A DNA stretch of 64,000 nucleotides from Allostella sp. ATCC 35155 (GTDB lineage Bacteria > Pseudomonadota > Alphaproteobacteria > ATCC43930 > Allostellaceae): NCBI GenBank assembly GCA_006738865.1, contig AP019701.1:4336001-4400000 (forward strand), in the 5' to 3' direction. A model generated the notes under the pieces. The model did no database searches, was not told where the DNA came from, and saw nothing but the letters and a program-made list of their open reading frames with translations. The translations under genes and the position numbers were made by a program. Positions 44,926 through 53,177 of the stretch are shown here, piece after piece. Positions within the stretch are counted from its first letter, which is position 1; every line of letters begins with the position of its first letter.

Positions 44926-44955
44926 GTCGAGATCGCCCGAGTCGAGATCGCCCAG
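44911..44955 (+). repeat. 15-bp tandem repeat, three copies, across a stop codon
   Basis: Three adjoining copies: CTCGAGATCGCCTGA (44911-44925), GTCGAGATCGCCCGA (44926-44940) and GTCGAGATCGCCCAG (44941-44955). The first copy ends in the TGA stop of the response regulator; the later copies have CGA or CAG at that place. The period is a multiple of three, so without the stop the frame would continue. Confidence 0.85.
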
Positions 44956-45018
44956 GCCGCCGGACTCCGCCCCGACAGCCGCCCAGTGGCGGCATCCACC
45001 GCCAAGAGGAGCCATCCG

Positions 45019-46446
45019 ATGCCGTCGTCCCTCCGCCTCCATCCCGTCATCCTGTCGGGGGGATCCGGGACGCGGCTGTGGCCGCTGTCCCGCGCCGACC
45101 TGCCCAAGCAGCTGCTGCCGCTGCTGGGATCGTCCTCGCTGCTGCAGGAAACCGCCACGCGAATCGCCGACGGCGACCGCTTCGCGCCGCCGCTGATCGT
45201 CTGCAACGAGGACCATCGCTTCCTGGTGGCCGAGCAGCTGCGGGCGATCGGCGTGGCGCCGGCGGCGATCGTGCTGGAGCCGGTCGGGCGGAACACGGCC
45301 CCCGCCGTGGCGGTGGCGGCGACCATCGTCGCGAGGGCGGAGCCGGGCGGCGTGCTTCTGGTGATGCCGTCCGACCACCACATCGCCGATCTTCCCGCCT
45401 TCCTCGAGGCCGTCGACCGGGCGGCGGAGGCGGCAGTCGAGGGCCGCTTCGCCCTCTTCGGCATCCGCCCCACGGGGCCCGACACCGGCTATGGCTACAT
45501 CGTCGAGGGCCCCCCCACCGGCACCGCCGGCACCCATGTCGTCGAGCGCTTCGTCGAGAAGCCGCCGCGCGCGGCGGCCGAGGCCCTGCTGGCGACGGGC
45601 CGGGGCTGGTGGAACAGCGGCATCTTCGTCATGCGCGCGGACCGCTACCTGGAGGAGATCGAGCGCCTGCAGCCGGCCATCGCCGAGGCGGCTCGCGACG
45701 CCGTCGCGGGCGGTAGCGGCGACCTCGATTTCCTGCGGCTCGGCCGCGATGCCTTCGCCGCCTCGCCCGCCATCTCGATCGACCACGCCGTCATGGAGCA
45801 CACGCCCGAGGCCGTCGTGGTGCCCGTCGACATGGAATGGAGCGATCTCGGCTCGTGGCAGGCACTGTGGGACATCACGGCCAAGGACGCGGACGGCAAC
45901 GCCATCACGGGCGATGCGCTGACGGTCGATTCGCGGAACTGCTACGTCCGGGCCGGGAGCCGCCTGGTGACACTGCTCGGAGTCGAGGGCATCAACGTCA
46001 TCGACACCGACGACGCGCTGATCGTCATGGCACGCGAACGGTCCCAGGACGTGCGCAAGGTGGTCGACCTGCTGGCCGCGCGCGGACGGCCGGAGGTCAA
46101 GAGCCACAAGCGCATCTACCGCCCCTGGGGCTATTACGAGACCGTCGATCTCGGCCAGCGCCATCAGGTCAAGCACATCCAGGTCAAGCCGGGCGGCAAG
46201 CTGTCGCTGCAGATGCACCACCACCGCGCCGAGCACTGGATCGTCGTCCAGGGCACCGCCCGCGTCACCTGCGGAAATGACGAACAACTGCTCCGCGAGA
46301 ACGAATCCATCTACATCCCGCTGGGCCAGCGCCATAGACTGGAGAACCCCGGCCGCATCGCGCTCGACCTGATCGAGGTGCAGACCGGCAGCTATCTCGG
46401 CGAGGACGACATCGTGCGCTTCGAGGACACCTACGGCCGGACCTGA
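45019..46446 (+). CDS. manC: Mannose-1-phosphate guanylyltransferase / mannose-6-phosphate isomerase
   Basis: A 475-residue bifunctional enzyme of the ManC/AlgA/CpsB type: VILSGGSGTRLWPLSRADLPKQLL is the nucleotidyl-transfer signature, GYIVEGPP and FVEKPPRAAAEALLATG follow, and the C-terminal cupin domain (RPWGYYETVDLGQRHQVKHI, MHHHRAEHWIVVQGTA) holds the isomerase metal site. It makes GDP-mannose for exopolysaccharide or LPS. AGAGGAG precedes the ATG. Its stop overlaps the next start (TGATG), tying polysaccharide-precursor synthesis to a signalling pair. Confidence 0.93.
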   Translation: MPSSLRLHPVILSGGSGTRLWPLSRADLPKQLLPLLGSSSLLQETATRIADGDRFAPPLIVCNEDHRFLVAEQLRAIGVAPAAIVLEPVGRNTAPAVAVAATIVARAEPGGVLLVMPSDHHIADLPAFLEAVDRAAEAAVEGRFALFGIRPTGPDTGYGYIVEGPPTGTAGTHVVERFVEKPPRAAAEALLATGRGWWNSGIFVMRADRYLEEIERLQPAIAEAARDAVAGGSGDLDFLRLGRDAFAASPAISIDHAVMEHTPEAVVVPVDMEWSDLGSWQALWDITAKDADGNAITGDALTVDSRNCYVRAGSRLVTLLGVEGINVIDTDDALIVMARERSQDVRKVVDLLAARGRPEVKSHKRIYRPWGYYETVDLGQRHQVKHIQVKPGGKLSLQMHHHRAEHWIVVQGTARVTCGNDEQLLRENESIYIPLGQRHRLENPGRIALDLIEVQTGSYLGEDDIVRFEDTYGRT

Positions 46447-49016
46447 TGGCGGACGGCCCCCCTCCACGACCACGCAGGACGTCCCGGAACGCAATCACGG
46501 CGGTCGTCGCGTTTGCCTATCTCGTGCTGCTCGTCGTGGTGGCCACGGGCAACTGGCTGACGGCGGACCAGGATCGCCAGGCCGTCCTGCAGGCTGCGGA
46601 GCGTTCGGCCGCGGCCACGGCCTTGCTGCTGGCCGAGCATGCCGACCGCACGATTCACGCGATCGACCTGCACATGCACTCCATCGCCGAAACCTTCCGC
46701 ACGGAAGACGGGTCGCTGGAGGAATTCATCGGGCGTGCCCGCCTGCTCGCCGAGGCCGGCGACGGGCGGCTGCCGCAGGCGCTCGGTTTTGCCATCACCG
46801 ACGAGGCCGGCATCGTCCGGCACGCCGCCAACCCCGCCACGATCGGACTCGACTTCGGCCGCCATCCGCAGTTCGTCCGCATGGCTTCCGACCGCAGTGT
46901 GCGCTACGTCCATTCGCGCCCAATGCTGATGCCCCAGATCGGCCAGCGGGCCGTCGTCATGGCATGGCCGCTGCGCGACCGCGCGGGCCGGTTCCGCGGC
47001 GCGGTCGGCACGATGCTCAACCCCGAATATTTCGCGACGGTGATGAGCCGGCTGGCGGCGAGCGGCCCGGCGCATGCCGCGGCGATCGCCTATCCCGACG
47101 GCACCATCGTCGCCGCCCACGGCCTGGACGCGCCGGACGCCCGTGGCGAGTGGTCGCTGCCGGTCGGACTGCCACTGCCGCCGGATGAATCGGCGGCGGT
47201 TGCCACGTCCGGGTTCGACGGCACGCTCGGAGATCGCAGCTCGCGGTGGATCATCGCCACCGCGGCGATTCCCGGCTTCGGTCAGGCGGCCATGGTCGCG
47301 ATCGACTGCGACGAGGTGCTGGCGCCGGTGATCGAGCGGGCGCTCCTGCTCGCCGCCTTCTCCGTCGGCGGCCTGCTCGTCCTCGCCCTGCTGTCCTGGA
47401 TCGTGCTCCGCTCCTACCGGGCGCAGGCGCGGGCGCTGGCCGCCGCCCAGGCCGCCAGCCAGGCCAAGACCGCTTTCATCGGCGTCCTCAGCCACGAGAT
47501 CCGCACGCCGATGAATGCCATCCTCGGCATGAACCGCCTGTTGCGGACCGCACCGGACCTGCCCGAACGGCTCCGCTACCACACCCAGGTCATCCGGTCG
47601 GCCGGCGACAATCTCGTCACCGTACTGAACGACATGCTCGACATGTCGAAGATCGAGGCCGGCCAGCTCGAGTTGGAGCGCGCCGATTTCGACCTGGAGC
47701 AACTGGCCGACGAGGTGGTCGCCCTCCATCGGCCGACCGCCGCGGAAAAGGGCCTGGAACTGCGGGTCGCCCCGATACCCTCGCCGCCGATGCTGCGCGG
47801 CGACGCCGTCCGCATCCAGCAGATCCTGGGCAACCTCGTCGGCAACGCCATCAAGTTCACGAATGCGGGCCGCATCGACGTGGAGTTCGCGATCGCGGGC
47901 GCCGCGCGCGGCGATCCCGCCGGCCGCCCGGCCGTCCTGCACATGGAGGTGCGGGATACCGGGGTCGGCATCCCCGCCGACCGCCGCGGCCGGCTGTTCC
48001 AGCCGTTCAGCCAGGCGGACAGCTCGACCACCCGCCGCTTCGGAGGCACCGGCCTCGGCCTGGCGATCTGCCGCCGGCTGACGGAAATGATGGACGGCAC
48101 GATCGAGTTCGACAGCGAGGAAGGCCGGGGCAGCTGCTTTCGCGTGCGCCTCATGCTGACGACGGCCGAGACCCGCCGGCAGCGCGACGGTGCCGCTCCG
48201 GCGGCCCGCCTCCGGCCGCTGTCGATCCTGGTGGCCGAAGATTCCGCGCTCAATCAGGAGCTGATGCGCGAGGCGCTGCAGGCGGTCGGGCACCGGGTGA
48301 CGATCGCGGAATCGGGTACGGCCGCGGTGACCGAGGCCGAGAGCGGTCGGCACGACCTGATCCTCATGGACGTTCGGATGCCCGGCATGGACGGCGTCGA
48401 GGCGACGCGCCGGATCCGGGCCGGCGGCGGGGCCGGCGCCGGCCTGCCGATCATCGGGCTGACGGCGGACGCAACCGAGGCCCAGCGCGAGGAATGTCTG
48501 GCCGCCGGCATGGAGGCGGTTCTGGTGAAGCCCGTGGACTTCGCGCGCCTTTGGCAGCTGGCAGCCAGCCTGGTTCCGGCAGCCGACGCCGCGGCCGCTC
48601 CGGCCACTGCCACGGCGACGACCTCGGTCGCCGAAGCGATGCAGGCAGCCGCTGCGGCCGAAATGGAGGTGGCAATGGTGACGTCGGACGCTTTCTCCGG
48701 GATGCCCCTCGTCGACCACAAGCGCCGGGAGCGCACCGCTGCGGCCATCGGTGCCGAGCAGGAAGGCCGTCTGTTTGCCGCCATGCTGGACAGCGTGGCC
48801 GAGACGATCGCCGTCCTGGCCAAGCCGGGCCTGCCGCTGGACGACGTGCGCGCGGCCGCCCATCGTGCCAAGGGCGCGGCCGCGAACCTGGGCAGCCCGC
48901 GCATCGCCGGCCTGCTCGAGGCGATCGACACGGCCGCCCGGGCGGGGACCCCGCCCTCCGGTGCCGACATCGAGCGCCTGCGCGAGACGCTGGAGGCCGT
49001 CTCCGCCACGGTCTGA
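46446..49016 (+). CDS. Membrane hybrid sensor histidine kinase with Hpt domain
   Basis: An 856-residue kinase. Two membrane helices (about residues 15-38 and 298-322) flank a periplasmic Cache-like sensor of about 260 residues. Then come HisKA (SHEIRTPMN, His350), HATPase (GNAIKFTN, DTGVGIPA, GGTGLGLAI), a receiver domain (SILVAEDSALNQEL, Asp642 in LILMDVRMPG) and a C-terminal Hpt domain (AAHRAKGAAANLGS, His806). This gives a complete phosphorelay in one protein, with the nearby response regulator as the likely end point. The ATG overlaps the manC stop by one base. Confidence 0.92.
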   Translation: MADGPPPRPRRTSRNAITAVVAFAYLVLLVVVATGNWLTADQDRQAVLQAAERSAAATALLLAEHADRTIHAIDLHMHSIAETFRTEDGSLEEFIGRARLLAEAGDGRLPQALGFAITDEAGIVRHAANPATIGLDFGRHPQFVRMASDRSVRYVHSRPMLMPQIGQRAVVMAWPLRDRAGRFRGAVGTMLNPEYFATVMSRLAASGPAHAAAIAYPDGTIVAAHGLDAPDARGEWSLPVGLPLPPDESAAVATSGFDGTLGDRSSRWIIATAAIPGFGQAAMVAIDCDEVLAPVIERALLLAAFSVGGLLVLALLSWIVLRSYRAQARALAAAQAASQAKTAFIGVLSHEIRTPMNAILGMNRLLRTAPDLPERLRYHTQVIRSAGDNLVTVLNDMLDMSKIEAGQLELERADFDLEQLADEVVALHRPTAAEKGLELRVAPIPSPPMLRGDAVRIQQILGNLVGNAIKFTNAGRIDVEFAIAGAARGDPAGRPAVLHMEVRDTGVGIPADRRGRLFQPFSQADSSTTRRFGGTGLGLAICRRLTEMMDGTIEFDSEEGRGSCFRVRLMLTTAETRRQRDGAAPAARLRPLSILVAEDSALNQELMREALQAVGHRVTIAESGTAAVTEAESGRHDLILMDVRMPGMDGVEATRRIRAGGGAGAGLPIIGLTADATEAQREECLAAGMEAVLVKPVDFARLWQLAASLVPAADAAAAPATATATTSVAEAMQAAAAAEMEVAMVTSDAFSGMPLVDHKRRERTAAAIGAEQEGRLFAAMLDSVAETIAVLAKPGLPLDDVRAAAHRAKGAAANLGSPRIAGLLEAIDTAARAGTPPSGADIERLRETLEAVSATV

Positions 49017-49092
49017 CGCAGCGCTGCGGCCTGGATGCGGCGGGCGCTCCGCCCTACGATGGCGGCCCCGCCACGGACCGGAGCGCCACCTC

Positions 49093-50211
49093 ATGGCCCC
49101 CCTCGACGGCATCACCGTCATCGACTTCTCGACCCTGCTGCCGGGGCCGCTCGCGACACTGATCCTCGCGGAGGCCGGTGCCACGGTCCTCAAGGTCGAG
49201 CGTCCGGGGACGGGCGAGGACATGCGCGCCTATCCCCCCGCCTTCGGCCGGGACGGCGGCGCCAATTTCGGGCTGCTCAACCGCGGCAAGCGCTCGCTCG
49301 CCATCGACCTCAAGGCGCCCGGCGCCCGCGACCGCCTGCTGCCCCTGATCGATCGGGCCGACGTCCTGGTCGAGCAGTTCCGGCCGGGCGTGATGGACCG
49401 GCTCGGCCTCGGCTGGGATACGCTCTCGCAGCGGAACCCGCGCCTCGTCTATTGCTCGATCACCGGCTACGGCCAGAGCGGACCGAAGGCCCAGGTCGCC
49501 GGCCACGACCTCAACTACATGGCGGAAACCGGCCTCCTCGCGCTGGCGGCCGGCCCCGACGGCGCCCCGGTGGTCCCCCCGGCGCTGGTCGCCGACATCG
49601 CCGGTGGAACCTATCCCGCCGTCATCAACATCCTGCTCGCGCTGGCGGAACGCCAGCGTACCGACCGGGGTCGGCGCCTCGACGTCGCCATGACCGACAA
49701 CCTGTTCACCTTCATGTACTGGGCGATGGCCGACGGCCTCGCCGGGGGGCAGTGGCCGCGACCGGCCGGGGCGCGCGTCACCGGCGGCTGGGCGCGCTAT
49801 CGCATCTACCGCACGAGCGACGGCCGCTTCCTCGCGGCGGCCCCGCTGGAGGACCGGTTCTGGGCGATCTTCTGCGACGTGCTCGACCTGCCGGAGGCGG
49901 CCCGCAACGACGAGGCCAATCCGGAGGGCGCAGCGCGCATCGTCGCCGAGACCATCGCATCGCGGACGGCCGCGGACTGGCAGGCCGCCTTCGCCGGGCG
50001 GGACTGCTGCTGCGTCGTGGTCAACTCGCTGCAGGAGGCCATGGCCGAGCCGCACTTCGTCGGGCGCCAGCTCTTCGCCCGCGGGCTGCTCGACGGCCTG
50101 GGCGGCCGGATCCCGGCCCTCAAGACGCCGGTGGTTCCCGAACTGACGGCAACGCCGGCGGAGGCGGGCTATCCAGCGCTCGGGGAGGCGAACGGGCTGC
50201 TCGGCGGCTGA
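49093..50211 (+). CDS. CaiB/BaiF-type CoA transferase
   Basis: A 372-residue family III CoA transferase/racemase: LDGITVIDFSTLLPGPLATLILAEAGATVLKVERP, NRGKRSLAIDLK, VYCSITGYGQSGP and HDLNYMAETG with the candidate catalytic Asp. The last third is shortened compared with typical 390-400-residue members but shows the usual ending (LKTPVVPELTATPAEAGYPALGE). Substrate unknown; relatives move CoA between carboxylic acids or racemise 2-methylacyl-CoA. The 3' end overlaps that of the convergent ATPase gene by 43 bases. Confidence 0.9.
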   Translation: MAPLDGITVIDFSTLLPGPLATLILAEAGATVLKVERPGTGEDMRAYPPAFGRDGGANFGLLNRGKRSLAIDLKAPGARDRLLPLIDRADVLVEQFRPGVMDRLGLGWDTLSQRNPRLVYCSITGYGQSGPKAQVAGHDLNYMAETGLLALAAGPDGAPVVPPALVADIAGGTYPAVINILLALAERQRTDRGRRLDVAMTDNLFTFMYWAMADGLAGGQWPRPAGARVTGGWARYRIYRTSDGRFLAAAPLEDRFWAIFCDVLDLPEAARNDEANPEGAARIVAETIASRTAADWQAAFAGRDCCCVVVNSLQEAMAEPHFVGRQLFARGLLDGLGGRIPALKTPVVPELTATPAEAGYPALGEANGLLGG

Positions 50212-51047
50212 GGGCGGTCGCGGCGAACGGCGCCGACGAACGCGCGCACATGCTCGTCGGCCGGCCGCTCCAGGATGTCGGCCGGCGCCCCGACCTGGAC
50301 GACCGCGCCGTCGCGCAGGATCGCGATGCGGTCGGCGAGGCGTGCCGCCTCGTCGAGGTCGTGGGTCACGAACAGGACGGTCCGGCCGTGGCCGCGATGC
50401 AAGGCCGCAAGCTCGTCCTGCAGCTCCGCCCGGGTCAGCGGATCGAGGGCGGAGAAGGGCTCGTCCATCAGCAGCACCGGCGTCTCCACCGCCAGCGCAC
50501 GGGCCAGGCCCACCCGCTGGCGCATGCCGCCGGACAGCGCCTGCGGCATGTGCCGCTCGTAGCCGGCGAGGCCGACGCGCTCGAGCCACGCCGCGGCCCG
50601 CGCCTCGCGCTCGGCTCGCGGCTCACCGCGCACCTCGAGGCCGTAGGCGGCATTCTCGAGCACCGTGCGGTGCGGCAGCAGGCCGAAATGCTGGAAGACC
50701 ATGGCGACCCGGCGACGTCGGAACGCCTCCAGCCCGCGCCGGTCGAGCGCCGAAACCTCGATGCCGTCCACCCGGATGCATCCCGCCGTCGGGTCGATGA
50801 GGCGATTGACGTGGCGGATGAGCGTCGACTTGCCCGACCCGGACAGGCCCATCACGGCAAAGAACTCGCCGGGCGCGATCGTCAGCGACAGGTCGGCGAG
50901 CGCCAGGACGTGGCCCTCCGCCAGCAGCGCCGCCTTGTCCGCCCCGGCCCGGAAGCGCTCGAGCGCCCGCTGCGGACGGCGGCCGAAGAGCGTGGTCACG
51001 GCCGCGAACTCGATCATCGGAGCGCCGGCCGGCGGAGCGTCCCGCAT
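50169..51047 (-). CDS. Glycine betaine/proline-type ABC transporter ATPase (ProV/ChoV-like)
   Basis: A 292-residue ATPase: Walker A MGLSGSGKSTLIRHVNRLI, with the Arg-His-x-Asn-Arg-Leu stretch typical of osmolyte ATPases, signature LSGGMRQR, Walker B VLLMDEPFSALDPLTR. The C-terminal CBS domains of ProV are absent, as in ChoV/OpuC-type alphaproteobacterial proteins. The N-terminal GRRPQRALERFRAGADKAALLAEGHVLALADLSL region also fits ProV. The ATG at 51047 overlaps the permease stop by one base (TGATG). Confidence 0.9.
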   Translation of the reverse strand: MRDAPPAGAPMIEFAAVTTLFGRRPQRALERFRAGADKAALLAEGHVLALADLSLTIAPGEFFAVMGLSGSGKSTLIRHVNRLIDPTAGCIRVDGIEVSALDRRGLEAFRRRRVAMVFQHFGLLPHRTVLENAAYGLEVRGEPRAEREARAAAWLERVGLAGYERHMPQALSGGMRQRVGLARALAVETPVLLMDEPFSALDPLTRAELQDELAALHRGHGRTVLFVTHDLDEAARLADRIAILRDGAVVQVGAPADILERPADEHVRAFVGAVRRDRPQPPSSPFASPSAG

Positions 51048-51838
51048 CAGCCGCCGCGGCCGGCCTGCAGCCGGCGCCCCCAGGCCTGGGTGATGCGGTC
51101 GAAGGCGACGGCGAGCAGCACGATGCCGAGGCCGCCGACGAAGCCCTGGCCGGCATCGCCGCGCTGCAGCCCCAGCAGCACGGTCTCGCCGACACCGCGC
51201 GCGCCGATCATCGAGGCGATGACGACCATGCCCAGCGCCATCATGACGGTCTGGTTCACGCCCTGCATGATCGCGGGCAGCGCGAGCGGCAGTTCCACCC
51301 CCCACAGGAGCTGGCGCGGGGAAGCCCCGAAGGCGCGCGCGGCCTCGGTCGCCGCCGCGTCGACCTGGCGGATCCCGAGGTCGGTCAGCCGCACCAGGGG
51401 CGGCGTCGCGTAGACGACGGTGGCAAGGATCGCCGGCACCTTCCCCAGCCCGAACAGCATGGCCGCCGGGATGAGATAGACGAAGGAGGGGATCGTCTGC
51501 ATGAGGTCGAGGAGCGGCGCGAGCCCAGCGCGGACCGTGGCGCGCTTGGCCGCCAGCACGCCGAGCGGCAGGCCGACGAGGACGGAGATCGCCACCGAGA
51601 CGAGGACGATCGCGACCGTCTGCATCGCCTGATCCCACAGGCCGAGCGCACCCACGAACCAGCACACCGCCGCCATGGCGGCCGCCAGGCGCAGGCTGCG
51701 ACCGGCGGCGAAGGCGAGCGCCGCCACCGCAGCGACGAAGACGACGGGCGGCACGGCGCGCAGCGCCTGCTCGATCGCCACCAGGACGACCAGAAGCGAG
51801 TCCGAAACCGCCTGGAAGCCGTCGCCATAGACCACCAC
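51047..51838 (-). CDS. Glycine betaine/proline-type ABC transporter permease (ProW/ChoW-like)
   Basis: At least 263 residues with about six membrane helices and family segments PLLDLMQTIPSFVYLIPAAMLFGLG, TEAARAFGASPRQLLWGVELPLALP (EAA loop) and ARGVGETVLLGLQRG. The first ATG/GTG-type start is the GTG at 51838, but the frame upstream (LFPDLAGPIRRGVNAAVDH) matches the conserved ProW N-terminal segment, so the true start is likely further up. CTG codons at 51901 and 51898, after GGAG, are candidates. It is flanked by the ATPase and binding-protein genes. Confidence 0.87.
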   Translation of the reverse strand: MVVYGDGFQAVSDSLLVVLVAIEQALRAVPPVVFVAAVAALAFAAGRSLRLAAAMAAVCWFVGALGLWDQAMQTVAIVLVSVAISVLVGLPLGVLAAKRATVRAGLAPLLDLMQTIPSFVYLIPAAMLFGLGKVPAILATVVYATPPLVRLTDLGIRQVDAAATEAARAFGASPRQLLWGVELPLALPAIMQGVNQTVMMALGMVVIASMIGARGVGETVLLGLQRGDAGQGFVGGLGIVLLAVAFDRITQAWGRRLQAGRGG

Positions 51839-51923
51839 GAGATGGTCTACGGCCGCGTTTACACCGCGGCGGATGGGGCCGGCGAGGTCGGGAAACAGCA
51901 GCCGGCTCCGTCCGCAGACAGGT

Positions 51924-52940
51924 TCAGAGCGCCGCCTTGACGCGTGCGGCCACCTCTGCCGGCACCCATGCCTGCCACAGATCGGGGTGCGACTTCAGGA
52001 AGTTCCGTGCCCCCGCTTCGGGTTTGCCGCCGCTGTCCTGCATGAAGGCGAGCGCCTCGGAGACGAGGGCGCCGGTCGTCTGGTAGGCGTCGAGGAAGCG
52101 GGCGATGCCCGGCGCCTTGTCGGCGAAGGCCGAGTTGATCCCGACCACGACCTTGACCACCGGATAGGCGACGGCCTTGGTGACCTTCGCCGGATCCTTC
52201 TCGGCCGACATCGCGTCCCACACCTTCTGGTCGAAGGCCGGCTCGTCGAGCATGACGACGTCGCTGCCGATCTTGCCCAGCAGCCAGGTCGGGCCCCAGT
52301 AGTAGAAGACGATCGGCTGGCGCCGCTTGATCGCGCTTTCCGCGGCGGCGGCCAGTGCGGCACCCGTCCCCGGCCGGAAGTTGGTGAAGTCGTCGGCCAG
52401 CCCATAGGCGTGCAGCTTCTTCTCGTTGACCACCTCGCACTGCCAGCCGGCGACGCAGTTGTAGAAGCGCCCCTTCGACGGCTCCTCCGGGTCGCGGAAG
52501 ACCGCCTTGTGCTTGGCGAGATCGGCGACCGAGCGCAGGCCCTTGGCGGGCGCCTGGTCGCCTTCGACGAGATAGCGCGGCACGAACCAGCCCTGCACCG
52601 CGTCCGGGAAATTCGTGCCGTTCTCCCGCACCGTTCCGGCCGCCGCCGCCTTGGTCCAGGCTTCCGGCTGGTTGTTCGACCAAATCTCCATCAGCACATG
52701 GACGTCGCCGCGGGCGAGGCCGTTGATCAGGGGGATGGTCGAGCCGGGGATCTGGTCGACCTTGCAGCCATACCCGTGCGCCAGGACGAACTGCGCGACG
52801 GCCGTGTGGAAGGCGGCCGAATCCCAGTCGAGCCCTCCGAACATGACGGGCTCGTCGACCTCGCATTTCGGCGCGGCCGCGGCCGTGCCGGCCCATGCCA
52901 AGGCAGCACACGCCGCCACCGTCCGGAGAATCATCTTCAT
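51924..52940 (-). CDS. Glycine betaine/choline-type substrate-binding protein (ProX/ChoX-like)
   Basis: A 338-residue periplasmic protein. A signal peptide (TVAACAALAWAGTAAAA) is followed by the OpuAC fold: GGLDWDSAAFHTAVAQFVL, MEIWSNNQPEAWTKAAAAG, FYNCVAGWQCEVVNEKKL and QPIVFYYWGPTWLLGKI, with aromatic residues (the Trp-containing motifs) of the kind that box in quaternary amines. The ligand is probably betaine, choline or carnitine. GGGAGGG lies before the ATG. It heads the operon with the permease and ATPase. Confidence 0.88.
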   Translation of the reverse strand: MKMILRTVAACAALAWAGTAAAAPKCEVDEPVMFGGLDWDSAAFHTAVAQFVLAHGYGCKVDQIPGSTIPLINGLARGDVHVLMEIWSNNQPEAWTKAAAAGTVRENGTNFPDAVQGWFVPRYLVEGDQAPAKGLRSVADLAKHKAVFRDPEEPSKGRFYNCVAGWQCEVVNEKKLHAYGLADDFTNFRPGTGAALAAAAESAIKRRQPIVFYYWGPTWLLGKIGSDVVMLDEPAFDQKVWDAMSAEKDPAKVTKAVAYPVVKVVVGINSAFADKAPGIARFLDAYQTTGALVSEALAFMQDSGGKPEAGARNFLKSHPDLWQAWVPAEVAARVKAAL

Positions 52941-53126
52941 TGGAACAGCCCTCCCGCAAGCCGCCGGCCACGGGGCCGGCGCAATCATGCTTCCATGGTG
53001 CCCGCCGGCCTTCGTTCCGGCCGCCGGACCTGCCACCCCTCGGGGACATCGCACCCTCCCGGAGGCCCGCCCCCCTGTCAACCGTCGCGGTCCTCCGGAG
53101 GCGGGCGAAGCCGATCGACCGCGTCG

Positions 53127-53132
53127 TATATA
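53127..53132 (+). promoter_or_regulatory. Possible -10 box ahead of the ATP-grasp cluster
   Basis: The 237-bp divergent gap between proX-like and ATP-grasp genes holds one AT-rich spot, TATATA (53127-53132), 45 bases before the ATG, without a recognisable -35. On the other strand TGTCAA (53077-53082) gives a TTGACA for the proX side. Otherwise only GC-rich sequence. Confidence 0.25.
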
Positions 53133-53177
53133 GTCCGGTTCCGGCTCCGGCCGGAGTCGCGCGAAGACGAGGATGGT

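Noticed and set aside
43957-49223. Long minus-strand frames opposite manC and the hybrid kinase
   Set aside because: Antisense shadows: the plus strand holds full enzymatic motifs while these frames carry none.
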